NCBI RefSeq assembly: GCF_900182955.1
Contig: NZ_FXUL01000008.1
Span: 62,001-126,000 of the forward strand
Reading direction: 5' to 3'
From: Noviherbaspirillum suwonense
GTDB lineage: Bacteria > Pseudomonadota > Gammaproteobacteria > Burkholderiales > Burkholderiaceae_D
Length of the DNA: 64,000 nt
The translations under genes were made by a program, and so were the position numbers. Positions 43,869 to 53,030 of the stretch are shown one piece after another. The first letter of the stretch is position 1, and each line of letters begins with the position of its first letter. A model generated the notes under the pieces. That model did no database searches. It saw nothing but the letters and a program-made list of their open reading frames with translations, and had not been told where the DNA came from.

Positions 43869-45704
43869 GTGAATAAACCTGACAAGAACTCATCCATGCG
43901 ACGCCTGATTTTCGGCGTCCTGGCCGGCGGCGCGTTAATCGGCCTGACCGGCTGCGGCAGTAATAACGATGACGATGCTTCCCAGCCCCCACAGCAGGCA
44001 GCGCAATCCGCACTGGTGTGCGACGACAGCATAAAGACGGCATTCAAGCCCGATACGGACACTGCCGTGCTGACCGTCAAGTCGTTCAGGAAGGGCGATG
44101 CTCTTCTGCTGTCCGGCGCCGCAACGGCGACGACGCCCGTCGCGACGAACGATGTCTGCTTCGTCAAGCTCAACGTCGGGCCAGGCAACGCCGGCCCCGC
44201 CGGCGCGCCGTCCACATCGGCGGGCATCGGCATCGAGGTATGGCTGCCGACGGCAGCCAACTGGAACAACCGCATTCGCGTCAAGGGCGGCGGCGGGTGG
44301 GCCGGCGGCACGCATGCCCTTGCGACCGCGGTGGCCAGCGCCGGAACGAACACCACGACCGCTGCGGGCGTGGCAATGACGGAAGGCGCGGTGTCGGCCA
44401 GCACCGATACCGGGCACGCTGTCGGAAGCGGCGCCTTTGCGATGAATCCCGACGGCACCATCAATACCGTCCTGTGGCGCGACTTCTCCGAGCGCGGCAT
44501 CCACGAAATGGCCGTCAAGACCAAGGCGCTCACCAGGGCCTATTACGGCCGCGACGCGCGTTACGCCTACTGGGACGGCTTCTCCACCGGCGGCCGCCAG
44601 GGCCACAAGGAAGCGCAGGCAAACCCGGCGGACTTCGACGGCATCCTGGCCGGCGCGCCAGCCTTCAACTGGACAAAGTTCATCACCGGCGAACTCTACC
44701 CGCAGACGGTGTTCCAGCGCAACCTGGCAGGCGTCAACCTGACCACCGGCCAGCTCAACCTGATGTCCAACGGCGCGATCGACGCCTGCGGCAGTGTCGG
44801 CGGCGTAAAGCTGGGCTACATTCCCGACCCGGCCCAGTGCATCTACGATCCCCGCCGGGACGTCGCGGTGCTGTGCCCAGGACAGGCGGGCATCGGCGTC
44901 ACCGGCGCGAGCACGTCGGCGGACTGCGTCAATCTCGCGCAGGCCGCGGCCATGAACAAGATCTGGTACGGCCAGACTGGCGATGGCAGCGCGCCCGACC
45001 CTGCATCCGACAATGGCCACGGCGTCAGCCCGGCGCCCAACCAGAAATGGTATGGCCTGACCCGGGGCACCAGCATGCTGGGCCTGGCCGGCGCAAGTCC
45101 GTTTCCGATCGCGACCGACATGGTTGCGCTCGAACTGCAAAACCCCAGGCTCGCAACCCCCGCATTCCTGAACGCGACCGGCAACGGCGCGGATGGATGG
45201 AAGGGCCTGGGCTATGCGGACCTGGCCAACGCGTCCGACCGTGGCGTGGCGCTGCAACCGCGGTTTGCCGACATCAACACGGACGACCCGGACCTCTCCG
45301 CCTTCCGCGCTCGCGGCGGCAAGATGATCATGTACCACGGCCTGGCCGATACGCTTATCCCGCCGCAGGGCTCGATCAACTACTACAACCGCGTGGCTGT
45401 GCAGATGGGCGGCATCCAGTCCATACAGGGCTTCTACCGCTTCTACCTGGTGCCCGGCATGGCCCACGGGTTTTCAAACGGCACCGCCAACCCCGCCGCC
45501 AATCCGCCATTGCCGACGCTGGACCAGCTCTATGCCGCGTTGACCGACTGGGTTGAAAAGGGAACGGCGCCAGCGGCGCTGACTGCCACAGCGCCAGCCA
45601 CGGCCACTTTCGGCCAGAAGACGCGCCCGCTTTGCGTTTATCCGCAAAAGGCCGTCTATACCAGTGGCGACCCGAACCTGGCGTCGAGCTACACCTGTTC
45701 CTGA
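43869..45704 (+). CDS. Tannase/feruloyl esterase family lipoprotein
   Basis: A 611-aa exported esterase with GTG start (CGGAG six to eight bases upstream) and lipobox LTGC. The tannase family catalytic Ser is in 'WDGFSTGGRQGHKEA', Asp in 'YHGLADTLIPPQ', and His in 'VPGMAHGFSNG'. The two Cys adjacent to Ser and His in fungal enzymes are replaced in part. It would release phenolic acids such as gallate or ferulate from esters outside the cell, consistent with the nearby aromatic-degradation genes. A rho-independent terminator follows the stop. Confidence 0.9.
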   Translation: MNKPDKNSSMRRLIFGVLAGGALIGLTGCGSNNDDDASQPPQQAAQSALVCDDSIKTAFKPDTDTAVLTVKSFRKGDALLLSGAATATTPVATNDVCFVKLNVGPGNAGPAGAPSTSAGIGIEVWLPTAANWNNRIRVKGGGGWAGGTHALATAVASAGTNTTTAAGVAMTEGAVSASTDTGHAVGSGAFAMNPDGTINTVLWRDFSERGIHEMAVKTKALTRAYYGRDARYAYWDGFSTGGRQGHKEAQANPADFDGILAGAPAFNWTKFITGELYPQTVFQRNLAGVNLTTGQLNLMSNGAIDACGSVGGVKLGYIPDPAQCIYDPRRDVAVLCPGQAGIGVTGASTSADCVNLAQAAAMNKIWYGQTGDGSAPDPASDNGHGVSPAPNQKWYGLTRGTSMLGLAGASPFPIATDMVALELQNPRLATPAFLNATGNGADGWKGLGYADLANASDRGVALQPRFADINTDDPDLSAFRARGGKMIMYHGLADTLIPPQGSINYYNRVAVQMGGIQSIQGFYRFYLVPGMAHGFSNGTANPAANPPLPTLDQLYAALTDWVEKGTAPAALTATAPATATFGQKTRPLCVYPQKAVYTSGDPNLASSYTCS

Positions 45705-45721
45705 ACGTCCATGGCTGTGTT

Positions 45722-45749
45722 AACGCCCTCGCCTTGCGGGGGCGTTTTA
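45722..45749 (+). terminator. Rho-independent terminator of esterase gene
   Basis: ACGCCCTCGC-CTT-GCGGGGGCGT, one wobble pair, then TTTTATT. It lies 18 bp after the stop codon. Confidence 0.85.
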
Positions 45750-46191
45750 TTGGAAGCGTGCGGATGAGCCGATCGCGACCCTGCTCTTTCATGTTCTCGC
45801 TGTCGGGCGGCAGGGAGGCACACAGCGGGACGGCATTGACCCGCGTTGCAGGCGTCGCAACGCAGAATGAAGGCCGCCTAAAAAACGGCCCTATAGAACG
45901 GGTTAACGGAGCGAGCCGCCGCAGATGCCGTGCCGAGCGGTGCAGTCCTCGCGGATGCCTGGAAGCAGCGAGCAGTCCGCCGACCGGGACGGTGCCCACC
46001 AGCCGAATGCTTCGCTTGCCCAGCGGAAGCGCCAGACGTGGGATGCCGGCTTCGTGGTGGCGGCCGACGCGCGCCACAGGCAACATCCGCCATGCAAACG
46101 TGGATACGCCTTAATCAAGCCGCACGGCTTGGCTCTGGTGCAGGCAGCCCAAGCCGCCTTGCACCGGATACGCCCCTGCCGGCGAGACCGC
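45750..46191. other. Intergenic region between convergent genes
   Basis: About 440 bp at the 3' ends of the esterase and the solute-binding protein. Short frames on both strands look random. No clear second terminator was seen. Confidence 0.4.
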
Positions 46192-47400
46192 TTACTTCTT
46201 CACCAGCGGGCAGCCCGATTGCGCCAGCGGCCGGAAAGCCTCGCTGGCCGGGACCACGTCCGCCACCTTGTAGTAATCCCACGGCGCCTTCGACTCGCTC
46301 GGCTTTTTCACCTGGAGCAGCAGCATGTCATGCACCACGCGGCCGTCGGCGCGCAGGGTGCCCTTCGGGATGACGACGTCGCTGATCGGCATTTCCTGCA
46401 TCTTCTTCATCACCGCGCCGGTCTCGTCGGTGCCCGCCGCCTTCACCGCCTTCAGGTAATGCGTGACTGCGGAATACATGCCTGCCTGCGCCATGGTCGG
46501 CATCTTCTTCTGGATCGCAAAGAAACGCTTGGACCAGGCGCGCGTCGCATCGTTGTAGTCCCAGTAGAAGCCCTCGGTCAGGTACATGTCCTGCGCATAC
46601 TTGAGGCCGATCGCATGGACGTCGCTGATGAACATCAGCAGCGGCGCAACCAGCTGGCCCTTGCCGGCAATGCCGAATTCGCCGGCCTGCTTGACCGCAT
46701 TGACGGTATCGCCGCCGGCATTCGCCAGGCCGATGACCTTCGCCTTGGACGCCTGCGCCTGCAGCAGGAAGGACGAGAAGTCGCTGCTGTTCAGCGGATG
46801 CTTGACGGAGCCGGCGACCTTGCCGCCCGCCGCGGTGACGACATCGGTCACGTCTTTCTCGAGCGACTTGCCGAACGCATAATCCGCGGTCAGGAAGTAC
46901 CAGCTGTCGCCGCCGCGCTTGACCAGCGCCTTGCCCGTGCCCACCGAACTCGAATAAGTGTCGTACATCCAGTGCGCGCTCGTGGCCGTGCACTTTTCAT
47001 TCGAGATCGCGCTGGATGCGGAACCCACGACGATCGCCAGCTTGTTCTTCTGCTGCGCAATGTCCATGACAGCGAGCGCAACGTTGGTCGGCACCAGGTC
47101 CATCAGCACGTCGACATTCTGCTGGTCGATCCATTCGCGCGCCCGGGCCGCTGCCACGTCCGCCTTGTTCTGGCTATCCGCGCTGACCATCTCGATCGGC
47201 TTGCCCAGCACGGTCTTGCCGAAGTCGTCGATCGCCATGCGCGCAGCCACGATCGACCCCTGCCCGGACAGGTCGGAATACAGGCCCGACATATCGGTGA
47301 TCACGCCTATCTTGACGACGTCGTTGCTCACCTGCGCAACAGCGGAATTCAGTCCGGCAACCAGGATGGCTGCAGCCAGGGATAGTTGTTTCATCTTCAT
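46192..47400 (-). CDS. Branched-chain amino acid-type ABC solute-binding protein
   Basis: A 402-aa periplasmic binding protein of the LivK/leucine-isoleucine-valine class. Signal peptide MKMKQLSLAAAILVAGLNSAVA; mature 'VVKIGVITDMSGLYSDLSGQGSIVAARMAIDDFG' is the family's start. Start chosen because GGAG lies nine bases upstream. No permease or ATPase gene is adjacent, so it is an orphan receptor that may serve a transporter elsewhere. Aromatic compounds are frequent ligands of this group in Burkholderiales. Two palindromes lie just upstream. Confidence 0.9.
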   Translation of the reverse strand: MKMKQLSLAAAILVAGLNSAVAQVSNDVVKIGVITDMSGLYSDLSGQGSIVAARMAIDDFGKTVLGKPIEMVSADSQNKADVAAARAREWIDQQNVDVLMDLVPTNVALAVMDIAQQKNKLAIVVGSASSAISNEKCTATSAHWMYDTYSSSVGTGKALVKRGGDSWYFLTADYAFGKSLEKDVTDVVTAAGGKVAGSVKHPLNSSDFSSFLLQAQASKAKVIGLANAGGDTVNAVKQAGEFGIAGKGQLVAPLLMFISDVHAIGLKYAQDMYLTEGFYWDYNDATRAWSKRFFAIQKKMPTMAQAGMYSAVTHYLKAVKAAGTDETGAVMKKMQEMPISDVVIPKGTLRADGRVVHDMLLLQVKKPSESKAPWDYYKVADVVPASEAFRPLAQSGCPLVKK

Positions 47401-47421
47401 CGATCTCGTCTCCGTTATGTT

Positions 47422-47436
47422 CACGTGGTCCACGTG
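47422..47436. promoter_or_regulatory. CACGTGG-T-CCACGTG palindrome
   Basis: Perfect 7-bp inverted repeat with one-base spacer, 22 bp upstream of the solute-binding protein start. It would overlap the transcript leader or promoter. Confidence 0.55.
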
Positions 47437-47444
47437 GGTTTGGA

Positions 47445-47466
47445 TTTACGTTTACGTCAACGTAAA
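47445..47466. promoter_or_regulatory. TTTACGTT-N6-AACGTAAA palindrome
   Basis: Perfect 8-bp inverted repeat with an internal ACGT, like MerR/TetR-type operators described for branched-chain and fatty-acid catabolism genes (LiuR-like). It lies just upstream of the solute-binding gene. Which regulator binds is unknown. Confidence 0.55.
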
Positions 47467-47756
47467 AGTTTGGAGAAGACTAGCACTGGTTTGCGTGCGG
47501 GATTGTCGGTTTCGTGACAATTGGATGAATTTTGGTGGGAATGGGGGCTGGGGAGGATTTTCGTATGGCTGGGGAAGCATCGGCGGTTGAGAGGTGAGGT
47601 TGACCGATCTGGAGTCGGTTTCAATCGGGTTCGGCTATTTGGCAGTGGATACTTGATTTAGGTAACAGCAGTGAAGCTCCGTATGGGAGGCGTAGCATGG
47701 TCAAAAAACTTAAAACCTATTGCAAAATTTCTAAAACGGACCAACTGACGAGCTAC

Positions 47757-47769
47757 AGTCAAAAAAGTT
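47757..47769 (+). repeat. Island-flanking direct repeat, left copy
   Basis: AGTCAAAAAAGTT, repeated exactly at 54601-54613. The two copies enclose the AT-richer defence-like genes. The rest of the 47467-47967 stretch has no gene I can support. Confidence 0.45.
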
Positions 47770-47967
47770 TTGAGTCGAGAAAAGTGCAGACGAAGTTACG
47801 TCCGCGGTACGGCGAAAGTGGACCTTAGTAGCTGGTTGGCGAAAGCAAACAATCGACCCGTAGCAGAAAATTAACGGGTCACGGCCAATGACTGCTTCGC
47901 AGCGGAAGCGGACATAAGCGATCAATAGACGAATTAGGAATTGCAAATGATAGGAAAGCAAGCTGAT

Positions 47968-50409
47968 CTAGGTTACAACCGCCTTATCCACTTCAAATTC
48001 AAAAAAACGCGGATCGGCTATTGTTTCACCTTGAAAATTTCGGCTGATTTCAACAGTCACGAGGCTATCGCCGGCAAATGCAGGACTTAGTTCCAATGTT
48101 AGATAGTCAAATAGTGCGCGCTCATGTACAGCCACGATAAGTTGTTTGCCGAGACCTTTCGAAAGGGTCCGAAGCAAGGCTGCAAATTGAGCCACGTGCA
48201 GGTCGTCCATTGACTGAACAGGGTCATCCAGCACCAACCAGGGGAGCTGTGACGGTACAGAAAGATTTAAGGCCAGAAATAAGGTTAGTGCTGCCGTATT
48301 CAGATTGCCTTGGCTCAGCATTGTCCCAGGAGCACCACCGGCTAATCCGGATTTATGCAAAGTCTCCAATACAGCCTCGACCTTGCCATCATCATGAGGC
48401 GGGAGCTGAAATTGAGGAATAAACTGCTCACTCGGCGCCAATCGCACGAATAGGTCGCGCCAAATTGTGTTGAGAGAGCCGCTGAAAACGTCACGGACAA
48501 TGCCCGAACGCACCCCTGAAGCTGCTGCTGCCACAAGCTTCGCAGTATCACGAACCTCTCCAACTTCCCTCATGGTTTTCTTAATGACATCCGACTTACT
48601 TCTAACTTTCTGCTGCTGTTCCTTCCGGTTTGTATGCAGTTCGAGTTCACGTTCATACTGGTCGAGTTCCGAGGCTAGCGAAACGCGAAGAGTTAAGCGC
48701 GCCTCAATTTCCGAAATGCGATTTAGAATTATGACTTCTGCTTCCCTAAGCCCTTCTTGCAATGTGGGAAAATTCGTTGTCGGTAGTTTGGTAATCCTTT
48801 CAACAATCATCTGAATTTCTGGAAGCAATGTAGCGGAGGAGTGAATTGCCTTACGAATTTCGCTGACTTCCCGTCTCGCATTAGCTAACGCGGTCCCAAT
48901 CTGTCGGCCTTTAATCGATTCGATCTGAAGTTCGGCTAGCCTTCCATTTATGGAGGTTACAGTAGAGAGGCGTTGCCTCCATACAAGAACGGAATCAGAG
49001 TCCAGAGTGCCGCGCTCAGCTACGACCAAATCGCGCTGCGCAATAGTTAGCCTTTCATTTTCAGCTGCACGTTCAGCAGCTAATGATTGCAGACGGCCAG
49101 CTTCACTGGTCAGATTAGCGATTGTTGCAGCAATATGGGTAGTTAGAGGCTGTGTGTGCACTTCACTATAATCCCGGCTACAGACGGGACACAGGTTAGC
49201 CTCCACATGAGGCGCAATACCAGCCAAAGCATTCGCAAGAGTTCTAGCATCTATTGCTCCGGCGGCTAAGAGTTCGTTTATCTCTCTTATTCGCGTGGAA
49301 GCACGTTGCACCACACCTTGAGCGGTAATAAGCTTTTCGTTCGAGTCGGTATGTTGTTCCAATACTCTATTACATCGACTTATTTCGCTTTTACACCAAT
49401 GGAGCGCCTCATCCATCACAGTCGCTAGGTCACTATCCGAAGTGGAAAGCTCGGAGTTATAAGGCCTTAGATCTGTAACTGCCTGACCAATCTGAGAACC
49501 GGGCCCGTTAAACCAAGATTCGAATTCGGCGGAAAGTTGGGCTTCGGCTCTCTCTTTCTCTGCGATATCGGCATCAGCGCTTTCCTCTCCTAATTTGGTG
49601 AGTCGAGTTATCAAAGAAGCGACTTGGGATTTATTCTGAACTGCCTCTGAGAGTTTTTTTTCATCACTCTGGCCGTCGGCCAACTGCTTCCTTAGGGTAA
49701 TAACGGACAAACCCATTTCAAGCTTCGATGGCTGACCAGTAAGGCTAGACAGCATGTCATTAAGGCGAGTAAGTCTTGTGTTTATAGCCCCAAAAGCACT
49801 ATCTATATTTTCTTGAAGGCGACTTGCCTGGCTCTCGTAATTCTCTAGAAGAGCCTCAAGTTGTTTGTATGCAGGTGCTATTTTTCTGACCCGCGTGATA
49901 TTGAAAGCGTGGCTAAGGCCCTCCGCCAATGCGTCCAATGGATCTAGACGCAGTAATTCCTTTACAAACTGCGTAAGCCTGGAATTGGTGTTACTGCTTT
50001 GTTCATCATAGATCTCAAGCAAGCGTCCCAGCACTCCTTGTGGGAGAAAACAGCGCTCGGAGAAGAAGGACGCATAGGAACTAGAGAGTACGGGGTTTGA
50101 TTCAAAGACTTCAGGAGAAAAAGTCAGGCTCCCTTTGCCATTGCCCTGGTATTGCGGCAAGTGCTCGGCCACTAACTCGATAGAGCCTGAATGAGCCGCA
50201 AAATTTGTAAGGAAGTCTCTATAACTCGACTTATTTTCAAGATGAGCAATCCTGCCAGTAAGACCGAGTTCCAATGCTGAAAGAATGCTCGTCTTACCCA
50301 TACCATTGGCTCCGTGCACCAAGATTACTTGGGCATCGAGCGGTACAACTATCTGGCCGTGTATGCTACGGAAGTTTTTGATCGTTAGCGACTTAAGTTT
50401 GGGACTCAC
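47968..50409 (-). CDS. Rad50/SbcC-like ABC ATPase with zinc hook
   Basis: An 813-aa SMC-type ATPase. Walker A 'GANGMGKTS' at 33-41; long coiled coils on both sides of a 'LCPVCSRD' motif near residue 407, which matches the CxxC zinc hook of Rad50/SbcC; signature 'MLSQGNLN' near 695; Walker B 'LVLDDPVQSMDD' near 723; His switch 'VAVHE'. The GTG start overlaps the stop of the middle gene (GTGA), so translation is coupled. Third gene of a SIR2-middle-ATPase operon, comparable to three-component ABC conflict systems. The reading frame has lower GC than the flanking genes. Confidence 0.88.
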   Translation of the reverse strand: MSPKLKSLTIKNFRSIHGQIVVPLDAQVILVHGANGMGKTSILSALELGLTGRIAHLENKSSYRDFLTNFAAHSGSIELVAEHLPQYQGNGKGSLTFSPEVFESNPVLSSSYASFFSERCFLPQGVLGRLLEIYDEQSSNTNSRLTQFVKELLRLDPLDALAEGLSHAFNITRVRKIAPAYKQLEALLENYESQASRLQENIDSAFGAINTRLTRLNDMLSSLTGQPSKLEMGLSVITLRKQLADGQSDEKKLSEAVQNKSQVASLITRLTKLGEESADADIAEKERAEAQLSAEFESWFNGPGSQIGQAVTDLRPYNSELSTSDSDLATVMDEALHWCKSEISRCNRVLEQHTDSNEKLITAQGVVQRASTRIREINELLAAGAIDARTLANALAGIAPHVEANLCPVCSRDYSEVHTQPLTTHIAATIANLTSEAGRLQSLAAERAAENERLTIAQRDLVVAERGTLDSDSVLVWRQRLSTVTSINGRLAELQIESIKGRQIGTALANARREVSEIRKAIHSSATLLPEIQMIVERITKLPTTNFPTLQEGLREAEVIILNRISEIEARLTLRVSLASELDQYERELELHTNRKEQQQKVRSKSDVIKKTMREVGEVRDTAKLVAAAASGVRSGIVRDVFSGSLNTIWRDLFVRLAPSEQFIPQFQLPPHDDGKVEAVLETLHKSGLAGGAPGTMLSQGNLNTAALTLFLALNLSVPSQLPWLVLDDPVQSMDDLHVAQFAALLRTLSKGLGKQLIVAVHERALFDYLTLELSPAFAGDSLVTVEISRNFQGETIADPRFFEFEVDKAVVT

Positions 50410-50993
50410 TGGTCTGTCTCCCCGTCTTCCAACGTTCGGTCTGCGCGCGACGCTATATCTTCCGCAAGAGCTTGTTCGACAGCATCCTTTCCGTTTTGGG
50501 CTTGTAGAATGAATTGTGTGATTAACGCTTGAGGCATAACCTGACTTAGGTTTTCCTCAAGCGCTGAACGCCAGTTAGCAAGATGTTCCACAGGTGGTGG
50601 GCTCTTTATCGGAAGCAATACGGCAAGCCAGTCCCGCACATGCTGGGTCGCATTTGCTCCAGAAGGAGCTCCAATTGGAAGGACTCGGCATACCCTATTT
50701 ATAGCGTTCATCAGTTCCTTGTCCGCTTGGCCTGAGGTCAGCACAACCGTAACAGATCGTCGAGATCCAAAGACATCGAGGGCGCGTGTAAACGCAAGAA
50801 TAGACCTCGCTACAGAAGTGTTGTCAGTGGCACCAGTCAACTCAACGACGAGAACAAGATCATTTCCTTTGTCTGTGGCAGATAGAATATGGGTAAAGTC
50901 GAATTCTTGAGACCCTATTTTTATCGGCTTTTGAAGTGATTTGTAATGTCCTTCTGTAGTTAGTATCTCGAATACGCGATCAGTTGTAGTCAT
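50406..50993 (-). CDS. Middle protein of the SIR2/ABC operon, unknown fold
   Basis: A 195-aa protein I cannot place. The N-terminal part is alpha/beta: 'KIGSQEFDFTHILSATDKGNDLVLVVELTG' then 'FGSRRSVTVVLTSG'. A D...x...E-x-T arrangement (residues about 33-53) vaguely recalls nuclease folds but no complete motif is visible. The C-terminal part is helical and acidic. Start and stop each overlap a neighbour by four bases, so it is made in step with the SIR2-like protein and the ATPase, and probably bridges them, as middle components do in ABC-3C systems. Confidence 0.75.
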   Translation of the reverse strand: MTTTDRVFEILTTEGHYKSLQKPIKIGSQEFDFTHILSATDKGNDLVLVVELTGATDNTSVARSILAFTRALDVFGSRRSVTVVLTSGQADKELMNAINRVCRVLPIGAPSGANATQHVRDWLAVLLPIKSPPPVEHLANWRSALEENLSQVMPQALITQFILQAQNGKDAVEQALAEDIASRADRTLEDGETDQ

Positions 50994-52678
50994 AGACCAA
51001 CCTCTGCTACAAAACGTTGACGAAAATCAGCCAGCGAGGTGCTGCTTCCAAGCAAATCCTCGACACCAATATATCTAGGTGTTAACCGCCCATTTCGAAG
51101 ATTTGCAGATGGGCTTCGTTGCTGCCGCTGGCTAACGGTGCGCGAGCAGACGACCACAACATCTTGGTCATCTGGATCGAATGCACCAGACTTAATTAGT
51201 CCGTTAATCTTATCGTCACTAGATGCAAAGAATATGCGTGCATCGACCCCTTGTACACAAATACGCAGTGCCCCTGAAGTTATTTCGGTCGGATCATCGA
51301 CAGTAACCTCCCAACCGGAATCGTGCATTTCAAGCCCAATTACACCAAGGGTAGTAGCAACCTCTATCTGCCCTGTATATGGCAAGGTGGTATCTGCCGC
51401 CATTTGATGTGTGGGCTTAGAGTGCACCGGAGCGTAAGGCCGTTGCCCGACTTCACTCCTCCCGCCTAAAAATTGCTCTGTAAAGCGTCCCATTAAACGT
51501 GAAATTGTAATAGCGAGCCCGTATCTATCCGCATTGCCATGCTTAGCTGCCTTGTCCCGGAGCTTTTTAACGCCTTCAATGAGCATTTGTCTCCCTGCAA
51601 CGTCGATACTTGGCGCATTAACCCTGTCCACAAGTGTTTCGATCTTCCGGGAAATATTTTGCAACAGCAAAGCCAAAAGTAACTGTTTGGAAAATGCCGG
51701 CAACTTTGCATCGGCGCAAATCTGGTCACGATTTGCCTCATATTCAGGATGATATGCGCCCTCGAGAATAGATTTTTGTCCCGCGGTTAAACTTTGCGCC
51801 GAAAAAATAATTGGTACGGGTTTATTGTTCCACTTCCATCCTTTTGAACCAAACATCAACTGGATATTAGAATCTTGCGCGGACAGACCTATCATCAAAG
51901 TTCTTGTTCGAGAGACAAGGGCGTTTAATTGAATGCGTATCTCATTGAAATTTTGGTTGCTAGACCACTGGTTAATAGTGGCTTCACGTGCGACAAGTAG
52001 ATCCCGGTATTGGTTTTCAGCTGCAATCGCGCGATTGGCGCAACCATGAAATTTGTAAAGCGTAGCAGTTGCAACTGGTCCCTTTAAATCGTCACCCCTA
52101 ACTGCCACTCGATAAAAATCTGCGGGCTGTCCTAACTCAACCATCGCTGCTTCTAGAAGCGCATCCCAGTTGGCAGTGGCTAATTCCGAGACAACTCCTT
52201 CTAACACCAGCATTCCAACAGCCAGATGTTCAGCATCAGGCACCTGGGATGAGAATGTGTTTTTAAAATCTAATACGTCCCACAATAAGTAATCGAGTTT
52301 TTGGCCCTGCACTTCTATGCCCAAAACTTTTGAATACTTGTTCCATAGACGATCTATTACAGTCGTTAGGCAGGGCCAGTTAGATGCAGCGATATTAAAG
52401 TCGACTCCCACTCGATCAGCTCGAGTAAGATCGGCAAGATCTAGGATTTCGGAGAGCGCCTGGTAGTGCGGGCAATCTACGGCGTTGCTTATCCTTTGTC
52501 GTAGGGATTCTAGGAGCTTCGCCAAAACTCCATCGAGGCCGACGACTCGTTCTCGAGATATTGCTGAGCCCAGCCACAAGGCATACATGCCAGTTTCAAA
52601 TCCAGTAGCAAATTCTTTGAACTCGTTTTCGAGCAATCTAATAGTTTCCTCTATGGAAATATTCGCAGCGTTTGCCAA
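50990..52678 (-). CDS. SIR2-like domain effector protein
   Basis: A 562-aa protein, first gene of the operon, with TTG start eight bases after GAGGAG. The N-terminal half is a SIR2-type NAD-binding fold: 'ALWLGSAISRE' (34-43), 'TANWDALLE' with Asn170, 'LYKFHGCAN' with His211, and 'MIGLSAQDSNI' (262-272). These match the nucleotide-binding Gly, Asn and His of SIR2-like defence NADases. The C-terminal half is of unknown type, possibly a sensor or partner-binding region. In defence systems SIR2 domains deplete NAD+ on phage infection; here the ABC ATPase would be the trigger. That function is inference. Confidence 0.82.
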   Translation of the reverse strand: MANAANISIEETIRLLENEFKEFATGFETGMYALWLGSAISRERVVGLDGVLAKLLESLRQRISNAVDCPHYQALSEILDLADLTRADRVGVDFNIAASNWPCLTTVIDRLWNKYSKVLGIEVQGQKLDYLLWDVLDFKNTFSSQVPDAEHLAVGMLVLEGVVSELATANWDALLEAAMVELGQPADFYRVAVRGDDLKGPVATATLYKFHGCANRAIAAENQYRDLLVAREATINQWSSNQNFNEIRIQLNALVSRTRTLMIGLSAQDSNIQLMFGSKGWKWNNKPVPIIFSAQSLTAGQKSILEGAYHPEYEANRDQICADAKLPAFSKQLLLALLLQNISRKIETLVDRVNAPSIDVAGRQMLIEGVKKLRDKAAKHGNADRYGLAITISRLMGRFTEQFLGGRSEVGQRPYAPVHSKPTHQMAADTTLPYTGQIEVATTLGVIGLEMHDSGWEVTVDDPTEITSGALRICVQGVDARIFFASSDDKINGLIKSGAFDPDDQDVVVVCSRTVSQRQQRSPSANLRNGRLTPRYIGVEDLLGSSTSLADFRQRFVAEVGL

Positions 52679-53030
52679 CCGTTTTCTCCTCTATTTCTGA
52701 TCCAGCGATTTTATTTTTTCAAACTATCATTATATAACGTATCGCATTAACTCGAAATTTGTTCAAGGCTGGACCATTAAAGTGTTGCCGTATTTTGGCT
52801 CCATTTCTAAGTTGATGGCTGCTTTACCAATTTTTTTCTACCGATCATTAGAAAAAGTCCGCTTCCAGTATGTATGACGCTTCGGGAAACTGCCGTTGAC
52901 GCTGGCTGGGCCAACGGCATAAGCCCAATCCATCTGAACGTTGCCAGAACAAAAAAGCGGATTTTGATATGCATTTAAAAGTAACTTAACGGACCGGCAA
53001 TTAGGTCGGTTGATGGTAAAGCGGCGTCCA
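52679..53030. other. Intergenic region within the island
   Basis: About 350 bp, AT-rich near the SIR2 gene's promoter (52700-52830). A minus-strand 68-codon frame at 52838-53044 reads like decayed protein and is not supported. A GTCCGCTTCC word at 52857 recurs in reverse at 47898-47907. Confidence 0.4.

Noticed and set aside
43935-45556. Two ~510-codon frames on either strand over the esterase gene
   Set aside because: Both overlap the tannase-family gene, which has its catalytic triad intact; the others are compositional shadows.
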